Assembly: GCA_024276775.1 (NCBI GenBank)
Contig: JAJRWO010000150.1
Location: forward strand, 1-9,692
Reading direction: 5' to 3'
Origin: Gammaproteobacteria bacterium
Lineage (GTDB): Bacteria; Pseudomonadota; Gammaproteobacteria; Tenderiales; Tenderiaceae
Length of the DNA stretch: 9,692 bases
Shown: piece by piece, positions 1-5,584 of the stretch
Numbering within the stretch: position 1 is the stretch's first letter
Layout of the letters: every line of letters begins with the position of its first letter
The notes under the pieces: generated by a model
Databases searched by the model: none
Told to the model about the DNA's origin: nothing
What the model saw: only the letters and a program-made list of their open reading frames with translations
Program-made: the position numbers and the translations under genes

Positions 1-165
1 AATGAAGGCGTGCCAGGCCAGTTACTCAACGTTACGCTGCATTATGAACGCGGTCACTGGCAACAACTTGATTTCCTCGAATTGGATGAAGACCTTATGA
101 TGGATGCTTATCTTCAGGCCGTCGTCTGGGCATCAGAAGCATGCAGTGCTTTGCTAGGGGATTAG
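1..165 (+). CDS. 3' end of an unrecognised gene (C-terminal 54 residues)
   Basis: Frame 1 is open from the first base to a TAG at 163-165, giving 54 residues that begin NEGVPGQLLNVTLHYERG and end EACSALLGD. The tail is acidic (FLELDEDLMMD around residues 26-34), contains three tryptophans or histidine-tryptophan pairs, and ends in a probable amphipathic helix. I see no catalytic motif, membrane segment or metal site and do not recognise the family. Most of the gene lies outside the window, so no function can be given. It converges on the radical SAM gene, and the two stop codons are only about 75 bases apart. No hairpin with a U tract separates them. The frame being open to the edge with sensible codon use is the only support for it being real. 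Confidence 0.6.
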   Translation, partial: NEGVPGQLLNVTLHYERGHWQQLDFLELDEDLMMDAYLQAVVWASEACSALLGD

Positions 166-240
166 ACTATGTTTCACCAACGCTCAAATCAATCGCATTG
201 GAAGCGCAGGTGTTTGCCACATGATGTATTAGAGGAACCT

Positions 241-2415
241 TTAAGAAAGTATCAATAAGCCTGAATCGCAAAGTTCCTTAAATAAAATATTGTACCAAAA
301 CGACTCAAAGTCATCCAAACCGGTATTCTCGTAATGGGTTTTGATGTTGTTAAAATAATAGGTATTTTCTGTTTTTACCGAGATAAGCTGTAAAATTTTG
401 ATAACCCAACGGCTTTGTGCGGCAGTGACAAACAAAGATATGCCGCCGGTTTTATCATGAAACACTAACTCATGTTTAGCACCGAGATTAATGACGATGG
501 GAGCATTGCCAAGCCAGATGATTTTGGCACGGGCGTTGATGGTGAACGACTCATTGTTTTCGGACAATGCCTTGTCAATATAATGTTTTTTAATGGTTGT
601 TTTTGGCACTTTAAAATCAAACCACTGCTGTAATGGAAAGTCAAAACCAACCGCGTGCATATAGTTGAATAGAGATTTTTTCAGGCCATCGCTAAAGGCG
701 TCGTGATCAATGCCGCGAGGGTCGCTATAGCGCAGATCATTATTTGCAAAAGCCCCGATTTTGTCGTTTTCAATTTTTATACGGTATTCATGCGGATTCA
801 GCCCGACAGGACTATGGGCGGTCAGGGCAAATTGATGCCAAAAACCTGATTGGATAATGCCTGCTTCAAAGAGTTGCCGAACCATTTCTAAGGAATCGAT
901 GCTTTCTTGTTGGGTTTGTGAAGGAAAACCATACATCAGATAAGTATGAACCATGATGCCCGATTCGCTAAAATTACGGCAAACGTTGGCAACCTGTTTG
1001 ACGGTGACGCCTTTTTGAATCAGTTTTAATAATCGCTCGGAGGCAATTTCCAGTCCACCTGAAACGGCAATACAACCTGATGCTTTGAATAGTAAACACA
1101 AATCCCGGCTGAAGCTTTTTTCAAAACGAATATTGGTCCACCAGGTAACGCTGAGTCTGCGCCTTAATATTTCCAGGGCCAGGTCGCGCATCAACGCAGG
1201 TGGTGCGGCTTCATCAACAAAGTGAAACCCACTTTGCCCGGTTTGTTGAATGACCCGTTCCATTCGGTCGCAGATAAGTGAGGCCCTGACAGGTTGGTAT
1301 GTCTTTATGTAATCGAGTGAGACATCACAAAAAGTACATTTTCGCCAATAACAGCCATGCGCCAGGGTCAGTTTGTTCCAGCGGCCATCACTCCAGAGGC
1401 GGTGCATGGGATTAAGGGTTTCGAGTACAGATATGTATTTATCCAGCGGCAGGTCTGAATAGTCTGGTGTGCCCGTTTCGCTTTGTGTGTAGTCCTTTGC
1501 ATCACTGTTGTCGATGTAGGTGACTGTGTTGTCCAGCAAACAAAATGTACGGCGTAAATGGTTTAGCTCGCGTTCACCGTCAATGTATTGAATCAAATGT
1601 TCAATGGGGGATTCGCCATCATCAAGACTGATAAAATCGGTGTATTCAAATACCCGGGTGTCTGTCAGTGATCGCAGTTCTGTGTTGACAAAACCACCCC
1701 CCAGCGCCACCGTGATATTGGGGTGCCATTTTTTAAGCCATTGGCCACAGCGCAAGGCAGAAAATAAATTACCGGGGAAGGGGATAGAGATAGCCACCAG
1801 TTGGGGCCTTTCTTTGTCTATATAGCGGGCTAAATGGTCGATTAAAATGTTATCGATAAAACTGTATTCGTTTTGCAGTGAGGTGTGCAATTCATCAAAA
1901 CTGTTGGCTGACCTGCCCAGTCGCTCAGCATAACGACTAAAACCAAAATTCTCATCCACACATTCTGTGATTAAATCAGCAATGTCTTCGAGATAAAGGC
2001 TGGCCAGGTGTTTGGCTCTGTCCTGAATACCCAGGCTGCCAAATGCCCAGTCCAGGTCAGTTATCTGAGCGAAGCGGCTTGCCTCGGGCAAAAAATCATC
2101 GTGACAGATTCTTTGCGCCAATGTTGGCTCATGGCCTTGAAGGAACCGGATAACCGCATCAATGCTGTCAATGTAATCTTCCTGAAGGGCGATAATACGT
2201 TGGCTATTTTCAGAAATTGATAGACTCTCAGTGGCATCAAACAGTTGTATTAAGCCTGTACGGGAAAAAATACTGTTGATGACTTCAATGCCCAGGTCAG
2301 CCTGAGTACTAGGTATATCGATCAGGTTCAAAAAACCCTTGAGATAAGCTGTTGCGGGGTAGGGGGTGTTGAGCTGCGTGAATGGCGGGGTCAGTAGAAG
2401 TGCTTTGATCGTCAT
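241..2415 (-). CDS. B12-binding-type radical SAM protein, function unknown
   Basis: 724 residues. The N-terminal ~270 residues resemble the Rossmann-like cobalamin-binding domain of this class: it opens MTIKALLLTPPF, and the stretch RPQLVAISIPFPGN (203-216) is followed by VALGGGFVNTE (237-247). I find no DxHxxG motif, so any cobalamin would lack the usual lower histidine ligand, as in some members. The radical SAM barrel follows: a cluster motif HGCYWRKCTFCD with C355, C360 and C363, then FVDEA (399-403), and GGLEIASERLLKL (453-465) typical of the SAM-binding strand. The cluster spacing is CX4CX2C rather than CX3CX2C. The last ~100 residues are a separate beta-plus-helix domain ending ELCDSGLLILS. 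Such enzymes reductively cleave SAM to make a 5'-deoxyadenosyl radical, and many are methyltransferases or ring-formers; the substrate here is unknown. The gene follows the helicase gene by 57 bases on the same strand, with no clear Shine-Dalgarno sequence before the ATG, so it is probably read on the helicase transcript. The start was chosen because the N-terminal strand begins immediately. Confidence 0.88.
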   Translation of the reverse strand: MTIKALLLTPPFTQLNTPYPATAYLKGFLNLIDIPSTQADLGIEVINSIFSRTGLIQLFDATESLSISENSQRIIALQEDYIDSIDAVIRFLQGHEPTLAQRICHDDFLPEASRFAQITDLDWAFGSLGIQDRAKHLASLYLEDIADLITECVDENFGFSRYAERLGRSANSFDELHTSLQNEYSFIDNILIDHLARYIDKERPQLVAISIPFPGNLFSALRCGQWLKKWHPNITVALGGGFVNTELRSLTDTRVFEYTDFISLDDGESPIEHLIQYIDGERELNHLRRTFCLLDNTVTYIDNSDAKDYTQSETGTPDYSDLPLDKYISVLETLNPMHRLWSDGRWNKLTLAHGCYWRKCTFCDVSLDYIKTYQPVRASLICDRMERVIQQTGQSGFHFVDEAAPPALMRDLALEILRRRLSVTWWTNIRFEKSFSRDLCLLFKASGCIAVSGGLEIASERLLKLIQKGVTVKQVANVCRNFSESGIMVHTYLMYGFPSQTQQESIDSLEMVRQLFEAGIIQSGFWHQFALTAHSPVGLNPHEYRIKIENDKIGAFANNDLRYSDPRGIDHDAFSDGLKKSLFNYMHAVGFDFPLQQWFDFKVPKTTIKKHYIDKALSENNESFTINARAKIIWLGNAPIVINLGAKHELVFHDKTGGISLFVTAAQSRWVIKILQLISVKTENTYYFNNIKTHYENTGLDDFESFWYNILFKELCDSGLLILS

Positions 2416-2472
2416 GAGAATACAAAGTGTGCTGTGGATGTGAAATCATAATATTGTTTTGGCAAAAGCGGT

Positions 2473-3720
2473 CTAGCCTTTTTTATTTCTCGTTGTCGTA
2501 TTACGCTCAATGCGGGTATGACTGGCCTTATTGGCCCGTGTTGGGCGGCGACGTTCATCGATTTTTTGAAGCAGCACTTCACGGCTGCCGACGTCATAGC
2601 CGGGTATTTTAATGCGTTTAATGCGACCGCCAATCAGGCGCTCAATATTGGCCAGAGAACGTTCCTCTTCGCGACTTACCAGTGAGATGGCTTGGCCTTT
2701 TTCGCCAGCGCGGCCACAGCGGCCAACGCGATGAACATAGTCTTCCGCCAAGTAGGGGAGGTTGTAGTTCACTACGTGCTCAAGCCCCTGAATGTCCAGG
2801 CCACGGGCGGCCACTTCGGTGGCCACCAGTACCTGAATTTTTGCATTTTTGAAGTCAGCAATAGCGCGACGGCGTGCCCCCTGACTTTTATCGCCGTGGC
2901 AGAGTGCGGATTTAATTTTTGCCTGTTTCAGTGTTGTGATGAGTTTGTCGGCCTGGTCTTTGGTGCTGGTAAATACCAATGCCTTGAACCAGTTGTGTTG
3001 CTCAATCAGCTCAATAAACAGCTCTGCCTTGCGGCGCTCTTCTACAGGGTAGACCGCATGTTCGACTGTATCGGCAATGGTATTTTGTTTGGTGGCACTA
3101 ATCGTTTCGTGTCTGTTTAGAAGCTTGTTGGCCAGTTCTTTGACCGCTTGTGACATGGTGGCAGAAAAAAGCAAGGTTTGACGCTGTTGACTGGTTTTTT
3201 GCAGTAAGGACTGAACGTCGGCAATAAAGCCCATATCCAGCATTCGGTCGGCTTCATCCAGCACCACAAACTCTACCTTGGAGAGGTTGATGTTACCCTG
3301 TGTCAAGTGTTCCAACAGACGGCCTGGGGTCGAGACGATAATGTCGATACCGGCCTTAAGTTTATTTTCCTGGCGGCTTAATTTAACACCGCCGTAGAGT
3401 GCGATAATTGACAGCGGTAAAAACCGGGCGTAGCCCTGGATGGTTTGCGTCAGTTGCTCGGCCAGTTCCCGGGTTGGGGCCAGAATCAGTGTGCGGACAT
3501 TACCGGGCGAGGCTGGTTGTGGGCGGTCAAACATTTGCTGTAAAATAGGCAGGGCAAAGGCGGCGGTTTTGCCCGTGCCTGTTTGGGCGTTGGCGAGTAG
3601 ATCCTTACCGCGACGGGCAGGAATAATCGCTTGCTCTTGTATAGGCGTCATTTGTTTGTAGCCGCAGGCATTGAGTGCCTTCTGGATCTCGGGTGCCAGA
3701 TCTAAAGATGAAAACATCAT
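2473..3720 (-). CDS. rhlE: DEAD-box ATP-dependent RNA helicase, RhlE-like
   Basis: 415 residues from the chosen start. It unwinds RNA duplexes using ATP, probably in ribosome assembly or RNA turnover. All the family motifs are present in order: Q motif (GYKQMTPIQEQA, about 20-31), Walker A AQTGTGKT (45-52), PTREL (82-86), TPGR (131-134), DEAD (155-158), SAT (186-188), ARGLDI (305-310) and HRVGRCGRAG (330-339). The phrases GDKSQGARRRAIADFK and KIPGY closely match E. coli RhlE. The tail after ~370 is short, basic and arginine/lysine-rich (ERRRPTRANK), a probable RNA-binding tail. In motif VI a cysteine (C335) replaces the usual threonine. The frame extends to an ATG at 3741. I prefer the ATG at 3718-3720 because AGAGGA lies six bases upstream and family proteins start just before this FSSLDL segment. 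RhlE is the closest assignment by eye; another DEAD paralogue cannot be excluded. Confidence 0.9.
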   Translation of the reverse strand: MMFSSLDLAPEIQKALNACGYKQMTPIQEQAIIPARRGKDLLANAQTGTGKTAAFALPILQQMFDRPQPASPGNVRTLILAPTRELAEQLTQTIQGYARFLPLSIIALYGGVKLSRQENKLKAGIDIIVSTPGRLLEHLTQGNINLSKVEFVVLDEADRMLDMGFIADVQSLLQKTSQQRQTLLFSATMSQAVKELANKLLNRHETISATKQNTIADTVEHAVYPVEERRKAELFIELIEQHNWFKALVFTSTKDQADKLITTLKQAKIKSALCHGDKSQGARRRAIADFKNAKIQVLVATEVAARGLDIQGLEHVVNYNLPYLAEDYVHRVGRCGRAGEKGQAISLVSREEERSLANIERLIGGRIKRIKIPGYDVGSREVLLQKIDERRRPTRANKASHTRIERNTTTRNKKG

Positions 3721-3726
3721 GATAAG

Positions 3727-3732
3727 TCCTCT
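3727..3732 (-). promoter_or_regulatory. Ribosome binding site that decides the helicase start
   Basis: On the minus strand this reads AGAGGA, six bases before the ATG at 3720. The upstream in-frame ATG at 3741 would place this site inside the coding region and has no comparable site before it. This favours the shorter 415-residue protein. Confidence 0.6.
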
Positions 3733-3765
3733 GTAGGTCATGCTACAGCTAAAAAACAGGCTCGA

Positions 3766-3795
3766 ATTATAGCGGATTTCAGGCCTGACAGTCAG
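3766..3795 (-). promoter_or_regulatory. Sigma70-type promoter of the helicase gene, overlapped by a palindrome
   Basis: On the minus strand a perfect TATAAT (3766-3771) is preceded at 18 bases by CTGACT (3790-3795), which matches four of six -35 consensus positions. Transcription would start near 3759, giving a leader of about 40 bases. The perfect 11-base palindrome CTGACAGTCAG (3785-3795) covers the -35 element and could be an operator, though the regulator is unknown. The downstream radical SAM gene has no equally good promoter of its own. Confidence 0.5.
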
Positions 3796-3973
3796 ATTTT
3801 GCTTCAGGCGTTGATTTCCGGGTTTAGGAATAGGAGGTATGTCACGTTATATACTTAAGGGTGGGTTTGTTTGTAAGGCTGGCTGGCCCTAAAGTTGTTT
3901 AAAGATTTCTTGACCCGCTTTGAATTAATATTCTGTTGCTTGCTTCTTTGATGTAAAACAAAATAACTGTCTG

Positions 3974-4990
3974 ATGAGTCGACTAATATTTCATATCTCC
4001 GCGTTGATTATTTTTATGGTGGCAAACTGCAATGCGTTTGCTATGCAAGAGATTAGCGATACTGACGATAAACTTATCGTCAGTATTTTAATTGAAGAGG
4101 ATGATGGCCGTGAGTCGAGTGGTATGTTGGATGCCGTTATTAGCCAGCTTGATGTCACGCATCACTCTATTTCCAATCAGCTTGAAAAGACAGCGACTTC
4201 AATTGATTCCTTCTTTGCGAATGATAGTGTATTTGAACAGAGTAATCGCAGTTATATGCGTGTCGCCCTGGATATGGTTTCTAAAAAACACGGGGGCTTA
4301 GGTTTTGCGGGTGATTTGAAATTAAAAGTTGATTTGCCGCATATTAAAAAACGCTTGAAGCTGATGATAGAAACAGACTCGCAACGAGATTCAAAGGAAA
4401 GCCTGGAGCAGTTACCGGCTGATGTTATTCAGGAAAGAGATTTTTTTATTTCACTGGAAAGAAGGTTGGGTGGCAAGAAACGCTGGGATATTCGTCCTGC
4501 TTTGGGGCTTAAAATAAACGCCCCTATCGACTTGTTTTCGCGCCTGCGCACATTTAGATATTTTGCACTGGGTCATTGGCTGTTACGGGCATCTAGTTCC
4601 CTGGCCTGGTATGACTCACGAGGTTATGGTGCTAATGGCGTGCTGGAGTTTGATCGGGAAATTAATCAAAGACTGACATTTCGGGTGACATCGAAGCTGG
4701 AATGGCAGGAAGAAGAAATGTTTAGGCGTTTCGATCAAACGCTGACGCTGTATCAGCATATTAATGAACGTCAGAATATAGCCTATCAGATTGCTGCTTT
4801 TGCCGATGATGAAAATGACTGGCAATCAAACAGATATTATATGCGTGTCCGTTATCGTCAGGGGCTTTACAAAAAATGGATGTTTGGTGAAATTATCCCT
4901 CAACTAAGCTTTCTTAAGGAATCGGGTTTTCATAACGAAAGCTCAATTACCTTCCGTCTGGAAATGGTCTTTGGTGAGAATTACCGGTGA
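3974..4990 (+). CDS. Exported, probable outer-membrane beta-barrel protein of unknown function
   Basis: 338 residues. The N-terminus is a classical signal peptide: MSR, a hydrophobic core LIFHISALIIFMVAN, then a likely signal peptidase I site after AFA (residue 23). Cysteine 19 follows VAN, which is not a good lipobox because the residue before it is Asn, so a lipoprotein is less likely. The mature N-terminus is acidic (DTDDK, then IEEDDGRESS). From about residue 108 the sequence becomes runs of alternating polar and hydrophobic residues separated by short turns, for example FFISLERRLGG, RLTFRVTSKLEWQ, YYMRVRYRQGLY and SITFRLEMVFG, as expected for antiparallel barrel strands. The final strand is followed by GENYR rather than ending in the usual aromatic residue. 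I recognise no named family or active site. No strong Shine-Dalgarno sequence precedes the ATG. A strong inverted repeat lies in codons 29-38. The gene has its own spacer on both sides and is divergent from the helicase, so it is probably a single unit. Confidence 0.8.
   Translation: MSRLIFHISALIIFMVANCNAFAMQEISDTDDKLIVSILIEEDDGRESSGMLDAVISQLDVTHHSISNQLEKTATSIDSFFANDSVFEQSNRSYMRVALDMVSKKHGGLGFAGDLKLKVDLPHIKKRLKLMIETDSQRDSKESLEQLPADVIQERDFFISLERRLGGKKRWDIRPALGLKINAPIDLFSRLRTFRYFALGHWLLRASSSLAWYDSRGYGANGVLEFDREINQRLTFRVTSKLEWQEEEMFRRFDQTLTLYQHINERQNIAYQIAAFADDENDWQSNRYYMRVRYRQGLYKKWMFGEIIPQLSFLKESGFHNESSITFRLEMVFGENYR
4059..4086. repeat. Perfect 13-bp inverted repeat with a 2-base centre, inside a coding region
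   Basis: The left arm is ATACTGACGATAA (4059-4071), the centre is AC, and the right arm is TTATCGTCAGTAT (4074-4086); the arms are exact reverse complements. The next bases on the plus strand are TTTAATT. It covers codons 29-38 of the outer-membrane-protein gene, just after the signal peptide cleavage site. As RNA it would form a tight hairpin about 90 bases into the message. As DNA it has the form of a dimeric-protein binding site. The structure is directly visible; its role is not. Confidence 0.85.
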
Positions 4991-5010
4991 TTCAAAGGGT
5001 ATTTAATGCT

Positions 5011-5052
5011 TAATCGCGCAAGCACGATTACTGACAGTAATTTAGGTATAAT
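5011..5052 (+). promoter_or_regulatory. Palindromes next to a perfect -10 element, upstream of the small membrane protein
   Basis: Three elements are packed in 42 bases. TAATCGCGCA with AGCACGATTA (5011-5030) is a near-palindrome, 16 of 20 positions symmetric with six-base perfect outer arms. ATTACTG, A, CAGTAAT (5027-5041) is a perfect 15-base palindrome. TATAAT (5047-5052) is a perfect -10 hexamer. CTGACA at 5031-5036 resembles a -35 but is only 10 bases from the -10, so a normal promoter is not complete. An activator- or repressor-controlled promoter for the gene starting at 5084 is the simplest reading. The first palindrome could also be a weak end-of-gene hairpin, but it has no U tract. 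Confidence 0.4.
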
Positions 5053-5083
5053 CTGGTTTCTGTCATGGGAGTTGTGTTAACCA

Positions 5084-5383
5084 ATGTTGCTTATAAAATT
5101 ACTGCTGATTCTGGCTGCTTTAGTGGCTTACTCGTTTGTTGCCAAGGCCTGTCTTAAACTGCTCAAGATACCTGCGACTATGCAATCCATTGCGATCTTT
5201 GTTGTGTCTGGTGCAATTGCGGGTGTCATTTCCCTGCTTATTTACGCGTCTATGTTGGCCGAAGCGCAGGGGCATATTGGTGATGAACCACAGATTTTTA
5301 ACATGTTTTCAGTGCCGGTGTTAATTGCGATCGCGGTGAGTATGGTGGCGGTTAAAATTTCTTCTGCGGGTCGACAGCGTTGA
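5084..5383 (+). CDS. Small three-helix inner-membrane protein, unknown function
   Basis: 99 residues with three hydrophobic segments: about 2-20 (LLIKLLLILAALVAYSFVA), 33-58 (starting MQSIAIFVVSGAIAGV) and 74-92 (MFSVPVLIAIAVSMVAVKI). They are separated by a lysine-rich turn (KACLKLLKIP) and a polar, acidic loop (AEAQGHIGDEPQ). The C-terminus is basic (SSAGRQR). The positive short loop and basic end suggest an inner-membrane protein, but orientation is uncertain. An in-frame stop two codons upstream of the ATG fixes this as the first possible ATG start. GGGAG (5067-5071) is 12 bases upstream, a rather long spacing. A perfect TATAAT lies 31 bases before the start codon. I do not recognise the family. 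It lies 93 bases after the beta-barrel gene and 201 bases before murJ, so it may be transcribed alone. Confidence 0.72.
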   Translation: MLLIKLLLILAALVAYSFVAKACLKLLKIPATMQSIAIFVVSGAIAGVISLLIYASMLAEAQGHIGDEPQIFNMFSVPVLIAIAVSMVAVKISSAGRQR

Positions 5384-5584
5384 TCCCAGTAAATAAGGAG
5401 TGGAAATGATATGATTTTCACGCCTTAGAGGCTGTTAACACTCATTCTAAATCAGCGTTGCCGTTCCAAAAAGTGCTCAAACCATAAGCTGTGCTGGCAA
5501 TTGTTAGATGCCGTGTTTGTGTGTTTTTCAGTATAGAGCGGGTAGAATCCAGACAAGAGATGGACATAATAAAAACAGGGGCTT
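5384..5584 (+). other. Spacer before murJ: strong Shine-Dalgarno with two-codon ORF, no clear promoter
   Basis: This 201-base spacer holds a consensus Shine-Dalgarno AAGGAG (5395-5400) five bases before ATG-ATA-TGA (5406-5414), with a second overlapping start giving only five codons (5411-5428). It also holds a small hairpin GCCT/AGGC (5422-5432) and another possible weak stem GGCA/TGCC (5496-5512). TAGAAT (5543-5548) and TATAGA (5532-5537) are -10-like, but neither has a matching -35 at proper distance. No rpsT or other gene is readable on either strand here. Confidence 0.35.

Noticed and set aside
169..258. A 29-codon plus-strand ORF (MFHQRSNQSHWKRRC...) with AGGGG eight bases upstream, considered as a small gene or a peptide substrate for the radical SAM enzyme.
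   Set aside because: It overlaps the 3' end of the radical SAM gene on the other strand by 18 bases, has no recognisable peptide motif, and the AGGGG lies inside the preceding gene. Too little to call a gene.
233..278. Inverted repeat AGGAAC / GTTCCT as a bidirectional terminator between the convergent genes.
   Set aside because: Only six base pairs with a loop of more than 30 bases and no U tract on either side.
2692..3120. 142-codon plus-strand ORF within the helicase region.
   Set aside because: Antisense to conserved DEAD-box motifs; a shadow frame with no family features.
3881..3900. A sigma54-like promoter (TGGCCC, then TTGTT at the right spacing) before the outer-membrane-protein gene.
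   Set aside because: The GG and the spacing fit, but the near-invariant GC at -12 is GT here, so the match is not sufficient.
3910..3934. TTGACC with TAATAT/TATTCT as a sigma70 promoter for the gene at 3974.
   Set aside because: The spacing between hexamers is 10-13 bases, too short.
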